A stretch of DNA of 64,000 nucleotides, from the NCBI GenBank assembly GCA_009777775.1, contig WRLE01000006.1, positions 62,001 to 126,000 on the forward strand. Direction: 5' to 3'. Below are positions 35,287 to 44,321 of this stretch, piece by piece. Both the position numbers and the translations under genes were made by a program. Source of the DNA: Oscillospiraceae bacterium. Its GTDB lineage: Bacteria > Bacillota > Clostridia > Oscillospirales > Oscillospiraceae. How positions within the stretch are numbered: position 1 is the first letter of the stretch; each line of letters begins with the position of its first letter. The notes under the pieces were generated by a model, which was not told the DNA's origin, ran no database searches, and saw nothing but the letters and a program-made list of their open reading frames with translations.

Positions 35287-35355
35287 CTAAGGCTTACAGC
35301 ACCCCCCCCCCACTTTTTCTGTGAGGGTGTGGATAACTCTTTGTGTATCTTTCAT
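35287..35355 (-). CDS. Leader cistron 1 with a 10-G tract
   Basis: ATG 35355 after AAGGAG, 22 codons, stop TAG 35287-35289. It contains ten consecutive G (C at 35302-35311 on the plus strand). One fewer or two more G would move the frame past the stop and end it at the TGA that overlaps the ATG of the next tail gene. Homologous to leader 2. Small-protein status is inferred from the ribosome site and the conserved arrangement. Confidence 0.5.
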   Translation of the reverse strand: MKDTQRVIHTLTEKVGGGCCKP

Positions 35356-35367
35356 TGCATTATCTCC

Positions 35368-35790
35368 TTACCATAATGGCGTTCTAAATAGTTTAATTGT
35401 GGCTGTCACGGTTGCCGTGCTAGTTTCAAGTGTCTGTGCAGCGAAGCCAACACTTCCCTTTTTAAGCAGAAGTGCAGGTTTACTTTTCCCTACCTCTAAT
35501 AGCTTCCCAGCGTTACTTGAATAATAAATAGCATAACCATTAGCCATGTAACCAAATTCGCCACTAGCATTGGTGTTAATGCCATTATTAACCGTTCCAC
35601 CGCTTAATGTAAACTGTAATGTTACTTGTACACTGTATATGCCAGGAGGTACATCAGGTATTTCTACCACAGTGATGCCCTGACCACCCGATTTGTTCAC
35701 CGTGACCGTGTTCGTGGCTTCGGCGTATAAATATTCGTCTGGCGGCTTTGCCAGAAATTCGCTCTGACCACATATGTAGACGTTAGCCAT
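35368..35790 (-). CDS. Small tail appendage protein, paralogue 2
   Basis: 140 residues from ATG 35790 (GGTGG upstream; a TTG at 35805 is less likely). Begins ANVYICGQSEF, has IPDVPPGIYSVQVTLQF in the middle and ends TIKLFRTPLW, the same plan as the 34804 and 35897 proteins. Preceded by leader cistron 2 and followed 13 bp later by leader cistron 1. Likely a tail-tip or fibre accessory. Confidence 0.7.
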   Translation of the reverse strand: MANVYICGQSEFLAKPPDEYLYAEATNTVTVNKSGGQGITVVEIPDVPPGIYSVQVTLQFTLSGGTVNNGINTNASGEFGYMANGYAIYYSSNAGKLLEVGKSKPALLLKKGSVGFAAQTLETSTATVTATIKLFRTPLW

Positions 35791-35826
35791 GCAGACCACC
35801 GCCAATCTGCGGAAAGCCTTGCGGCT

Positions 35827-35886
35827 CTAGGGTTTCAAGCCCCCCCCGCCTAATCTGAGGGGTGTTTTTCGTGTGGATAACTCCAT
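35827..35886 (-). CDS. Leader cistron 2 with an 8-G tract
   Basis: ATG 35886 after AGGAGG, 19 codons, stop TAG 35827-35829, with eight consecutive G (C at 35840-35847 on the plus strand). One extra G opens the frame LETLEPQGFPQIGGGLHG, ending at a TAA eight bases into the start of the next tail gene. Aligns with leader 1 at the DNA level (GTTATCCACAC and TAGAGCCGCAA blocks). Confidence 0.5.
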   Translation of the reverse strand: MELSTRKTPLRLGGGGLKP

Positions 35887-35896
35887 GGTGTTCCTC

Positions 35897-36295
35897 CTAT
35901 AATGTCACTTTGTATAGCTCTACCGTTCCTGTCGCTGGGCTGCTAGATGAACCATTGATTATAAATCGCAAGTTGTTATATACGTATTGTGTTGATAAAC
36001 TAGTTTTTACTCCGTACAAAATGTACTCGTTTATCTGTGCGTCAATATTTGCATTAAGTGATACTGTGCATATTGCTCCATAACCATTAGATATATTCAT
36101 ACCAGTAACGCCAATATATAACGATGCAGTTAATGGTGATTTTATAGTTCCTTTTATTCTGTATATACCCGGTTGTAAATTTGCTACTTCCAAAACTGGG
36201 TCTGCACTATTGAAGGTCTTGCTAATCGTATGCGTCGAAACCAGCGTTTCGCTGTATGTGCCGCCAGTCTGACCATTTATAAAACTCCTGCTCAT
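35897..36295 (-). CDS. Small tail appendage protein, paralogue 1
   Basis: 132 residues. ATG 36295 overlaps the fibre stop (ATGA), after GGGAGGTGA. Begins SRSFINGQTGGTYSETLVS, has LQPGIYRIKGTIK in the middle and ends TVELYKVTL. First of three related proteins; directly coupled to the fibre gene, unlike the other two, which have poly-G leaders. Confidence 0.72.
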   Translation of the reverse strand: MSRSFINGQTGGTYSETLVSTHTISKTFNSADPVLEVANLQPGIYRIKGTIKSPLTASLYIGVTGMNISNGYGAICTVSLNANIDAQINEYILYGVKTSLSTQYVYNNLRFIINGSSSSPATGTVELYKVTL

Positions 36296-37164
36296 CGTGT
36301 CACCTCCCATTGGAACGGCACGTTTACCAGCGGTAATGTCCTCGCCTTGAAGCGTATGACCCCCGCCATGCTCTCCGCCATGGCGATGCAGTTCCATGCG
36401 TCTTGTATCAATGCGTCCGATGCTGCGTTCGTGCCTGTCTTTACGATGCCTACTTTTGGCATATCTGTCGCTAGCAAGCCCGCTATGGCAACGTCTTTGT
36501 AGTAGTAGCCGTTGGAGGATACTTGATTTGTCCAGCTGGAAAATGGCAGCGTTGCCGTGCCTTTCAGTAGGGTGGCTTTTGCGGTTAGGTCGGCTTGGCT
36601 TGCAAGTTTGTTCCATGATTTCCAGTTATCGTTACCACCTTGGTTTATCCTGACCCATACATCAATGACTTCATACGACTTGTGGTCAAAGAAAAGTTGA
36701 ATCGGGTATATCCCACCTGTCAGACGATAGGGCAATACAAGCATATTGCCCGCTGCTGCTCCTGTCGGTTTATTGGTCGAACCGCCCGAAACACCATAGA
36801 ATCCTGGCTGTGTTATTGTGTTCAAGTCTAGCCCCTGCGCATCGCCACCGCCCATGTGGGTCAATGCGTTGTACGCAGCAGCTTGTGTGGTCGCTCCTGT
36901 GCCGCCCATGCTAATGGGTATCACAGCGGGCATATCGCTGCCCGAATTGTCGATGATGTATTGCAGCACGTCGGCTAGGCTGCTGCCAGCGGGTAGGCTA
37001 AGGCTAGACATGACTGCTGCTAGCTCTGCTTGATAATCCTCCTGTCCATCCGATAACGTTTTTAGCAGAGCGTCTATAACATCAGCGTTTTCATTAAATG
37101 GATCAGGGCTGACTAATATACTATCATCAGGCTTTTGCAATCCGTAGTTTTCAGTAACATTCAA
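36292..37164 (-). CDS. Tail fibre protein with a knob-like domain
   Basis: TTG start at 37164 (GGGAGG, seven-base spacing) overlapping the upstream TGA; 290 residues. The N-terminus NVTENYGLQKPDD is typical of PBSX-type fibre (XkdV-like) proteins. A shaft region follows, then a pyocin-knob-like stretch (LDLNTITQPGFYGV; DVWVRINQGGNDNWKSW). It binds the host surface. Three small paralogous proteins follow. Confidence 0.8.
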   Translation of the reverse strand: MNVTENYGLQKPDDSILVSPDPFNENADVIDALLKTLSDGQEDYQAELAAVMSSLSLPAGSSLADVLQYIIDNSGSDMPAVIPISMGGTGATTQAAAYNALTHMGGGDAQGLDLNTITQPGFYGVSGGSTNKPTGAAAGNMLVLPYRLTGGIYPIQLFFDHKSYEVIDVWVRINQGGNDNWKSWNKLASQADLTAKATLLKGTATLPFSSWTNQVSSNGYYYKDVAIAGLLATDMPKVGIVKTGTNAASDALIQDAWNCIAMAESMAGVIRFKARTLPLVNVPFQWEVTR

Positions 37165-37700
37165 AGCGTTCCCTCCCTTAATTGCTCCCATGTGTATGCA
37201 GCAGCGTCTCCCCATGTCATGTGCTTCACCATGCCCCAGGTGCGGTAGGTGTAGACATAGGCGAAAGCCAGATGCGCCGGTTTTATCTCTTCGATTGCAG
37301 CCGTCAGGTCGTCCATGTTAGGCGGTATTCCCACAGTTCCTGTGAAAACTACATCAAAACGGTATTCATCGGCATATTCCACAACCTCTATTTCGCTATT
37401 GGAAAAACTTTCGGCGACATTTGCTATCATACCCATCGTTGTGGTACCCAAGCCCCTGAGCTTGCTTTCTATGCGAGACCGCCTAAACGCAAATGGACGC
37501 GATATGTCAGTCGCTATCCCCAATGCGGTTTCCCAGAGAGCCAAGCCCTTCATCGTAGCCGTTTTAACATCGAACTGGGCGAAAAGCTCATCCCTGGCTT
37601 CGTGCATCGCATTCGCCCATTTGCTAAATGCATTTTGCAACTCCACTACCTCGGGTATCTCCCTAAAGTGTTCAGGGAGCATTTCCAGCAGATCTTTCAT
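37161..37700 (-). CDS. DUF2313 (YmfQ/XkdU-like) baseplate protein
   Basis: 179 residues. MLPEHFREIPEVVELQ start, FAFRRSRIESKLRGLGTTT and the closing IEEIKPAHLAFAYVYTYRTW are the family marks of this Mu gp48-like baseplate component. Its ATG overlaps the stop of the baseplate J gene, and its own stop overlaps the fibre start. Acts in linking the baseplate to fibres. Confidence 0.88.
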   Translation of the reverse strand: MKDLLEMLPEHFREIPEVVELQNAFSKWANAMHEARDELFAQFDVKTATMKGLALWETALGIATDISRPFAFRRSRIESKLRGLGTTTMGMIANVAESFSNSEIEVVEYADEYRFDVVFTGTVGIPPNMDDLTAAIEEIKPAHLAFAYVYTYRTWGMVKHMTWGDAAAYTWEQLREGTL

Positions 37701-38740
37701 ATTGTCACCCCAATCGAGCCGACAACCGGTACTTCATCATCAGCAATGGCGACATCCGCAGCACCCCCATTTACGCTCAATGCCGTAAAATCGATGACCC
37801 CAGGCGTGTCCAACAGTATGTAGCCTATTCGGTTGAATGACACGTTGTACTCCTTGAAAGCTATCCCCTCCAAATACCCGCCAAGGGCTTCAGAGAAAGC
37901 AGCTTGCACCGTCAAGACATCTGTATCTGGCTTTATGCTCACCTGTGCGTCTACAGATATACCAAGACCAGATGCGCTGACAACGGCGACATCCGCCCCA
38001 ATGGGCCTCACCAGCTCTATATGAGCAGCACAGCGGTCAACCACGGTGACATCCACCGGTTGCCTGCGCTCACCGACTATAAGGACTTTTACCGTCCCCG
38101 CTCCGTTCCACAAGGGAATTACCTTCGCATCTCCTACACCGCTCACTTCGAGCGCCCATTGGCGAAAATGGGAAGCATTCCCCGATGTCGGCGGTCTGCG
38201 CCTATATTCGTCATACCGCTCCACAAATTGCTTATCGCCCTCTTCATCGGTACCACCGATTGCCTCGCTGCTCACTACCGAGTCTATCCCGCTCTGGTTG
38301 ACTGTCTGCCTGTGTATAGCACCAGCAGGAGCATTGTACGCATTGCCAATCATCATCGCTGTAAGCCTGCCATTACCAACGCCACTGGAAATGGTCACAT
38401 CGGCATCAAGGGCATATTCCAACGAGTCGGCGGTCATGAATATCTTACCTTTGCGAATCACAGTACCGTCCACCCCTTGGAAAAACACATCAGCCGTTGC
38501 CTTCGTTCCCGGCTTTCTTGACATACCATATACAGCAGCACTTTTGTCTATATATGGACCGCTCGTTTCGTCCACATAGACTATAGGAACTACCGCATCC
38601 AATGACTGGTATACCTTCCACATTTCGTATGCCACAGCGGAAACCAAGGTGTTGGTGTAGCTCCCCTCCCTGGTAGAGGCAATGGCAAGCATCCCTAGGA
38701 TGTCGGATTTTATATATTCTGGCGTAAGGTGTTCATACAT
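37697..38740 (-). CDS. Baseplate J-like protein (XkdT-like)
   Basis: Start ATG 38740 (GGGGAGG upstream), 347 residues; overlaps the previous stop by eight bases. Baseplate J/gp47 features: EGSYTNTLVSAVAYEMWK, a central GTDEEGDKQFVERY and a C-terminal FNRIGYILLDTPGVIDF. It forms the wedge of contractile-tail baseplates. Confidence 0.9.
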   Translation of the reverse strand: MYEHLTPEYIKSDILGMLAIASTREGSYTNTLVSAVAYEMWKVYQSLDAVVPIVYVDETSGPYIDKSAAVYGMSRKPGTKATADVFFQGVDGTVIRKGKIFMTADSLEYALDADVTISSGVGNGRLTAMMIGNAYNAPAGAIHRQTVNQSGIDSVVSSEAIGGTDEEGDKQFVERYDEYRRRPPTSGNASHFRQWALEVSGVGDAKVIPLWNGAGTVKVLIVGERRQPVDVTVVDRCAAHIELVRPIGADVAVVSASGLGISVDAQVSIKPDTDVLTVQAAFSEALGGYLEGIAFKEYNVSFNRIGYILLDTPGVIDFTALSVNGGAADVAIADDEVPVVGSIGVTI

Positions 38741-39149
38741 CAAGCGATACCTCCCCATATACGGTGACGATTGTGCAACTGACGCTCAATAGGTCACCGA
38801 CAAATTCCACTTGTATATTTTTCACATGGGAAATATACGGGTTTATAAGCAGGCACTCGCTGACGAAACGCGCCGCTTCGGACTGCTTAAGCCCATCTGA
38901 AAAGGGCCGCCCGATGAGGCTCTTCGCTTCACAGCCATATGCCCTTGTGAATATCTCGTGTACATGCCTAGGGGTATGAAGAGCGTTCCAAGCCCAGACA
39001 AGGACCGCTTCCTTCCCGCTCACCACGACTGGCTCTCCGTTTTTGTATATAGGCGCATTAGCAACGAAATCCCATGCAACTTCTAAATATAGCCCCCTAC
39101 TCGGCTCTGTTTCCCCCGATCGGGGCGATATAAAGGGAAATATGCTCAC
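38733..39149 (-). CDS. DUF2634 baseplate protein (XkdS-like)
   Basis: 138 residues, GTG start overlapping the previous TGA. GLYLEVAWDF, VLVWAWNALHTPRHVHEIF and a gp25-like core. This is the gp25-type baseplate wedge/initiator of PBSX-like tails. Confidence 0.87.
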   Translation of the reverse strand: MSIFPFISPRSGETEPSRGLYLEVAWDFVANAPIYKNGEPVVVSGKEAVLVWAWNALHTPRHVHEIFTRAYGCEAKSLIGRPFSDGLKQSEAARFVSECLLINPYISHVKNIQVEFVGDLLSVSCTIVTVYGEVSLDV

Positions 39150-39493
39150 AAGCCCACCAGCTTTCCAAGTATAATGTAACGCTGCTCATCTTCGATGGGC
39201 ACCAACAAGACCATATCGCCTTTTGAATACCCCGGCATGGATACGCTCGCAGTCGCAGCCGCTGGATGGCTGTGCAATTGCGATGTCTCAACGTTTACCG
39301 TAACGGATACTGTCCTCGGCGAATAAATGGAAACAAGGGCATTGCTTTCCTGAACCGCTCCACCCACGTCTATCCTCAAAGGGCTTGCGCTGATCACCTC
39401 GCCTATGCGATAAGAAGCAGGTATCGCTTCAAATGCAAGATCCCGCATATTGCCAACGAATTTCGCATAAGGGTTTTCTTCAATATTTTCCAT
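39146..39493 (-). CDS. DUF2577 baseplate protein (XkdR-like)
   Basis: 115 residues. Small beta-rich protein with IGEVISASPLRIDVGG near the middle and GYSKGDMVLLVPIEDEQRYI, typical of the OB-like DUF2577 family that may serve as a spike or hub adaptor. Sits between the hub and DUF2634 genes as in PBSX. Confidence 0.85.
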   Translation of the reverse strand: MENIEENPYAKFVGNMRDLAFEAIPASYRIGEVISASPLRIDVGGAVQESNALVSIYSPRTVSVTVNVETSQLHSHPAAATASVSMPGYSKGDMVLLVPIEDEQRYIILGKLVGL

Positions 39494-39497
39494 ATCG

Positions 39498-40565
39498 CTA
39501 TCCGTCCTTGAAAATATACTCGTACCGCTCCTGGGAACCCGCGCCCCTGCCAGAACCCCTTGCAGCTTTCGCCCTGGGTAGGCTTCCGGCTTCCTGCTCG
39601 TCCATGAGTCTTCTGTAATTCAAAGAGAGCTTGTTGAAATACAAGCCGTTTTTCCATGTATGGGTATCGGAATCTATCCAGAACAGTCCATGAAGTCCGC
39701 TATAAGGCTCTTCCACCACTACGCAATTGCCAGTAATGCATTCCAACCCTCCCAGGTTGTTCACGGTCATTTTCCGCTCAACTCCGAAGTCATCAAGGAT
39801 TTTTCGGGCTTCCTGCCTAGGGTCTTTGTCCTTGCCTTGCTTTATATGCTTCTGCATAAGCCCATATAGCCTTATCCGCTCATCGTCTTTGACGGTATCG
39901 ACCAAGGCATCATTTTCGCCATATATGGCTACCTGGGTAACCATCCGCTCTATGCTCTCGGATACGGAGGCACTAATCAGGTTGCTCCCACCTTGAATCA
40001 CCAATGTCTCCTCAGTGACAGCCTTCGCAACGATGTCAAGGGCAACGCCATTAAAGCGCATCTGATATGCTTCCCCTGTTTCCCTCGATGCCAAGGTGTA
40101 TGCGGTTTGGATTATCTGATAAAGGGAAACGCCAACGAAGTTCCTACTTATCGGAATGCCAGTTTTAGCGATGCTCCCTATAGAAATACCAAACTCACCA
40201 CAAAGCCTAACCGCTATATCCTCCGGCAGCGCATTTGAAAAGCTCCTGCTCAATTCATTTCTTTTCACGTATATGCCACGGTCAAAGCACCTTATATCCA
40301 TTTTGCTTGATTCAGTGTCTATTTGGCGAGCAAAAACAAAACCATCAAAAAGCGTTTTACCATCCATTTGAAACTGCACAGGAGCACCCATCTCTATTTC
40401 CACTACAGGAATCTCTTTATCAGTGGGGGAAGAAAGCAACGAAAAGGACAACGACCTGCCACACTGCCGAAGATCGCCGCTCCACGATATGGATGGCGCA
40501 AGACTAGAAACTTCGGTGACAGCACCACCGGAATCAATAAAAAGCTCCACAATAAGCGCCTCCAT
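39498..40565 (-). CDS. Tail hub protein (XkdQ-like)
   Basis: 355 residues. Gene D/gp27-like hub: VELFIDSGGAVTEV, ISWSGDLRQCGRSLSF, FDGFVFARQIDT, and GLHGLFWIDSDTHTW near the end. The C-terminal ~35 residues are basic and glycine-rich (RAKAARGSGRGAGS). Forms the central baseplate hub below the LysM protein gene. Confidence 0.88.
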   Translation of the reverse strand: MEALIVELFIDSGGAVTEVSSLAPSISWSGDLRQCGRSLSFSLLSSPTDKEIPVVEIEMGAPVQFQMDGKTLFDGFVFARQIDTESSKMDIRCFDRGIYVKRNELSRSFSNALPEDIAVRLCGEFGISIGSIAKTGIPISRNFVGVSLYQIIQTAYTLASRETGEAYQMRFNGVALDIVAKAVTEETLVIQGGSNLISASVSESIERMVTQVAIYGENDALVDTVKDDERIRLYGLMQKHIKQGKDKDPRQEARKILDDFGVERKMTVNNLGGLECITGNCVVVEEPYSGLHGLFWIDSDTHTWKNGLYFNKLSLNYRRLMDEQEAGSLPRAKAARGSGRGAGSQERYEYIFKDG

Positions 40566-40595
40566 AAATATGCATTGGCATAATCGCCGAATATA

Positions 40596-41243
40596 TCAAG
40601 CCGCTCCCAGCAGCGACTTGTCAGGCAGATTTACAGCCTGCCCGGGATATATGAGATTGGCGTTCTTTATGCCGTTGTATGTCGCCAGGTGATAGGCAAG
40701 CAAGCCGTCCCCATAATATTTTCGCGCTATAGCCCAGAGGGTATCGCCGCTCACCACTATATGCGTCTGAGATGTAACAGGAGGTTCAGGGTCTGGTCTG
40801 GACAGGTTTTCCGTCTTTTCCGCTTTCTGAGTCTGGACAACCGCAAGCTCCCTATATTCCCTGAGAGATATGGTGGCGTAGACATCACCGGTCCCATCCC
40901 GCTCGCCGTAATCGATGCTTTCGACCAGCACAGGTATATTGACTGGCGTTTCCGTCACGATAAAGCGCACTATGGCAGAGGGATCTAACGCCCACAGCTC
41001 GAATTGTTTGACATAATCATAGGGTCCCATCCCCATTGACTGGGAAAATGCGTATTCCCTAGCCGGGAACATGCAGGATACTTTTATCGATGCGAGGGAA
41101 GCATATCCGCCAATCGCCACGTCACCCACGGCGTGGATGTTCACCATTTCCACCCTTTTACCGTGGCTCGCCTCGAATCCCTTGGGCGTGACCGGTAGCG
41201 TCAGCTCATCATCGCTTTTAGAATCTTTAAATATGAATTTCAT
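40596..41243 (-). CDS. LysM-domain tail protein (XkdP-like)
   Basis: 215 residues. Tail hub/tube-initiator region first, then a C-terminal LysM (IVVSGDTLWAIARKYYGDG; NANLIYPGQAVNLP). Binds peptidoglycan in the tail tip or, as in PBSX and phage Mu gp53, stabilises the hub. Lies directly after the tape measure gene. Confidence 0.9.
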   Translation of the reverse strand: MKFIFKDSKSDDELTLPVTPKGFEASHGKRVEMVNIHAVGDVAIGGYASLASIKVSCMFPAREYAFSQSMGMGPYDYVKQFELWALDPSAIVRFIVTETPVNIPVLVESIDYGERDGTGDVYATISLREYRELAVVQTQKAEKTENLSRPDPEPPVTSQTHIVVSGDTLWAIARKYYGDGLLAYHLATYNGIKNANLIYPGQAVNLPDKSLLGAA

Positions 41244-41250
41244 ATAGTTA

Positions 41251-43371
41251 TTACCCCATTAGCATTTGTGCCTGCTCTATTTGAGCAAACAGCTGCACAG
41301 CAATTTTCCCTATATCGGCTTCCTCCCTGACATGAAACTCGTTACCGCTGATGACGATGCCGCCACCAATACCCATGTCTTGCCGCCTAGCCTCGTTTGC
41401 GGTCAACACCCGCTCGCCTTCGTGGAGTAGTGCAGGGTAGTTGTCATATGGAACCCTGTCTTTCCCCCATGCGCTAGGTGGCAGATCAGGAGCCCCGGGA
41501 TATTGATAGACTGGCATACCAGGATATGTGGCAAGTTCACTACTAACAATCGATGCTATGGCAGCACCGACTCCCGACATTCCCTCTGTCATACCTTTCG
41601 ATACGGCTTCAGCCCATCTGTAGCCAGCGTCATAATACAAATCGTTTAGCTCCGCATTTTCCCGCATTTTATTCACAGTAGCAATTTGTGTATTAAGCTG
41701 CAGCTGCGCACCCTCGGAGGCGTTGTATTCGTTCATAGCGATTCCCTGAGCCTCTGCTAATAGCTGACCCATTTGAGCCCCAGCATCCGGAGCATCTGAT
41801 TCGCTAATTTTCACGAAGCGGGCATACATATCAGCAAGCTCCTCGGCAACCTCGCTTTCTTGCAAAGCTACCGAAATGTTGCCGGTCATCACTGCGTCCA
41901 TGACTTCCCGCTGGAGCCTTTCCTTTTCGTTTTCAAGGTTCGCTTCCCACTGACCTATGAGATAATTGGCTTCCATTATTAGGTCGCCACCTTCCCCGGC
42001 CATCCATTCAAGCTGGTCGCGCATCCCCTGGCTCCTAGTATCGGTGAAACCCTGTCCCATGGCTGCATCGATGTCTTCTTGATACGATCCCAAAATCATA
42101 GCAAGACCGGAATAGGTATCCGCCGCCCGCTCGGTGGAACCCTCGAACGCCATTCCCATGTACCTGTACAGAGCATCGACGACCTCCTCCACGGTGGCTC
42201 CATTGCTCCCAAGCCCCGCAAGGAAAGACTCAATATTCTCCTCCGTCAGCATATCGCCGCTAAACTGCTCCTTAAAAGCTTCGGTGAGCGCCTCGTTTAC
42301 GTTTATGCCCTTCTTTGCAAGCGTCCTTATGAGCCGCGAATCGAAGCGTCCCATTTCAATGGCTGCATCCATCATACCCACTATGCCTGACGCTTCCGAA
42401 CCAGTCATATTCAAAGCAGATGCCGCCTCCGTAAGACTTGAAAGCCGCCGCTCCACCGTTTCCGTGGAGTGACCAAGCGCAAGCATACCCCTTGCCATAT
42501 CAGAGAGCTCGCCATAGCTCATCTGGGAAGCCCTGCCTATTTCTATAAGGGTTTCCTGGAACTCCTTTGCTGATTGAGCATCGCCGTCCATGAGCGTAGT
42601 AAACGCCACCAAGTCCCGCTCCCGAGAGCCTGCCGTGGCTGTACCCGACGCTAGAGAAGCCGACCGCTCCGCCATCACTTGGGAATACTGGTCTTGGTAA
42701 TAGCCCATGAAAGCCTCGTTTTGCATTTCAAAGACCTTGACGCTCCCTTGGAACAGACCTACCAGACCTCCAAGGGCAGCTCCTATCGCAGTCCCGACAC
42801 CAGGCGCGATTGCGGTTCCTATAGCAGCACCCATTGATGCGCTGGACAGAGCAGCGTCAAAATAAGTTCCAGCTTCCCTGCCATATGCGCTGCCTATAAA
42901 TGTGCTTACAGCACCACTAAGAGCATTGCCGAGCATTTTCACCGCGCCCGCTCCAGCCAAAGCGGAAAGGATGCTCCCGCCATCGCCACCGGCACGGTTC
43001 TCCATCTTTTCATTGGTTTCCGATAACGATTTGAGATCCTTTTCCGCTTCCCTCGCAGCTTCGGACACGAGCTTCAGGTTAGCTGCTATGTTGTTTTGGT
43101 CGCTGTACGCCTCTTCAAGCCTCGCAAGGGCTTTTGCATAATCGTCAGTCCCCTCCCTTGCTCTGCGGAGCTCCTTTTCTGCTTCCCTGATGTTGTCGGT
43201 GGCGTTACGCGAGTCTATTCGCATTTCGACTTTGGTGCTATTGAGAGCGTCAAGTTTCTCCTTCGTTCCCTCAACGTCCTTGCGGAATGCCTGGTTTGCA
43301 GCACGCATGGAAACAAGAACATTAGAAAAATTATCGGTTGCGCTTATCGCTATGCTTGTAGAAGCCGCCAT
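41251..43371 (-). CDS. Tail tape measure protein
   Basis: 706 residues, short for a contractile tail. Long coiled coil at ~40-130 (RNATDNIREAEKELRRAREG), a Gly/Ala-rich membrane-like stretch at ~165-215 (GAAIGTAIAPGVGTAIGAAL) and a C-terminal region with YDNYPALLHEGERVLTANEA, a motif often found in tape measure ends. The ATG lies next to the TAG of the frameshifted chaperone. Confidence 0.92.
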   Translation of the reverse strand: MAASTSIAISATDNFSNVLVSMRAANQAFRKDVEGTKEKLDALNSTKVEMRIDSRNATDNIREAEKELRRAREGTDDYAKALARLEEAYSDQNNIAANLKLVSEAAREAEKDLKSLSETNEKMENRAGGDGGSILSALAGAGAVKMLGNALSGAVSTFIGSAYGREAGTYFDAALSSASMGAAIGTAIAPGVGTAIGAALGGLVGLFQGSVKVFEMQNEAFMGYYQDQYSQVMAERSASLASGTATAGSRERDLVAFTTLMDGDAQSAKEFQETLIEIGRASQMSYGELSDMARGMLALGHSTETVERRLSSLTEAASALNMTGSEASGIVGMMDAAIEMGRFDSRLIRTLAKKGINVNEALTEAFKEQFSGDMLTEENIESFLAGLGSNGATVEEVVDALYRYMGMAFEGSTERAADTYSGLAMILGSYQEDIDAAMGQGFTDTRSQGMRDQLEWMAGEGGDLIMEANYLIGQWEANLENEKERLQREVMDAVMTGNISVALQESEVAEELADMYARFVKISESDAPDAGAQMGQLLAEAQGIAMNEYNASEGAQLQLNTQIATVNKMRENAELNDLYYDAGYRWAEAVSKGMTEGMSGVGAAIASIVSSELATYPGMPVYQYPGAPDLPPSAWGKDRVPYDNYPALLHEGERVLTANEARRQDMGIGGGIVISGNEFHVREEADIGKIAVQLFAQIEQAQMLMG

Positions 43372-43373
43372 AT

Positions 43374-43525
43374 CTAATCCCTCTCGTCAAAATGGTCGTA
43401 CACAAGAGCCCTTATAAGCTCCTTTTCACCCTCGGGTAGCGCATAATACACACTGGGTAAAACTCCGTGGGTAATAAGGAGCCATTGCATAAGCCTCAGT
43501 TCGTAGCTAGACTGGAGTTTTTTTT
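43374..43525 (-). CDS. Frameshift extension of the tail assembly chaperone (-1 frame)
   Basis: At an A8 run (T at 43518-43525 on the plus strand), GTT AAA AAA AAC can slip by -1. The new frame encodes KLQSSYELRLMQWLLITHGV and continues for 31 more residues to the TAG at 43374-43376, one base before the tape measure ATG context. The encoded segment ends EKELIRALVYDHFDERD, typical of the long (GT-type) form of PBSX-like chaperones. Confidence 0.85.
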
Positions 43526-43879
43526 AACCTCTTCCAACACGGTGGTCTTATATCCGCTCAATTGCTCCACCCTAAGAGCTAGATCATCTATCTCCCCAGG
43601 CAGCAGCATTTTCGAGATTAGCTCTGCAGGCGTGACAGCATCGAACCGCTCAAGCAATGCAGGAGTTTTCAAGTCTGGAGATACAACCCCGGCAAGCACT
43701 ATGTGTATGGGCTGGTTCTCTTCGCTCACAGCTCGTATTTCTGCAACCCTGGAAAAGGGCAGCGCACGCAGCGTGAATACCACATCGCCGCCCAGCTCCT
43801 CACTCAGGCGCTTAATCTTATATTCCTTTTCCGGCAGCTTTGCCGGCTGTGCATTTAGCAGCAGGTCAATAACATCCAT
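43496..43879 (-). CDS. Tail assembly chaperone, short form (XkdN-like)
   Basis: 127 residues in the zero frame, ending ...VLEEVKKNSSLATN. Family marks: YKIKRLSEELGGDVVFTLRAL and ISKMLLPGEIDDLALRVEQL. The short protein plus the -1 frameshift product assist tape measure folding. AAAAAAAAC slippery site near residue 118. Confidence 0.9.
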   Translation of the reverse strand: MDVIDLLLNAQPAKLPEKEYKIKRLSEELGGDVVFTLRALPFSRVAEIRAVSEENQPIHIVLAGVVSPDLKTPALLERFDAVTPAELISKMLLPGEIDDLALRVEQLSGYKTTVLEEVKKNSSLATN

Positions 43880-43881
43880 GG

Positions 43882-44310
43882 CTACGAACCCATGAAGTCG
43901 AGATATTTATAGTCGGTGAAGGTAAAGGGTGCCTCCACCGTACCCATTTTAGCAGCTTCCCAGTCGGCAAGGGTCAAATCGTCCAAAGATACATTTGATA
44001 TGCTCACCCGCTCCGCTCCGTATGAATCCGGATCGTCAAGCTTCGACATAATCGTAAACCTCACGTCTATGCCGTCGCTTATCTTCCCGCCTATGGTCTT
44101 TGCCATTCTGCTTGATGCCTTGTGGAGTTTTAGGCTACCGGTCCCCTTCATGGAGACCACCTTTGAATCCGTAGCCATCCTTCTGCACATGGCAACATCC
44201 TCTTTGTTGAACGCCATCTTTGCTTGGAGACCGTAACACTCGGCGACATACTCGCCGTCTAGCCACACCTCTCCCCAAGTCCCGCTGGCAACTCTCTTCG
44301 CACTATCCAT
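43882..44310 (-). CDS. Tail tube protein (XkdM-like, DUF2001)
   Basis: 142 residues after GGAGGGATAGAC. VASGTWGEVWLDGEYVAE start, MKGTGSLKLHKASS, and FTFTDYKYLDFM at the end. Inner tube of the contractile tail; the upstream gene is the sheath. Confidence 0.9.
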   Translation of the reverse strand: MDSAKRVASGTWGEVWLDGEYVAECYGLQAKMAFNKEDVAMCRRMATDSKVVSMKGTGSLKLHKASSRMAKTIGGKISDGIDVRFTIMSKLDDPDSYGAERVSISNVSLDDLTLADWEAAKMGTVEAPFTFTDYKYLDFMGS

Positions 44311-44321
44311 GTCTATCCCTC

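Noticed and set aside
34804-36295. Diversity-generating retroelement acting on the tail paralogues
   Set aside because: No reverse transcriptase and no template repeat with adenine-biased differences is visible; the only variable-looking features are the G tracts.
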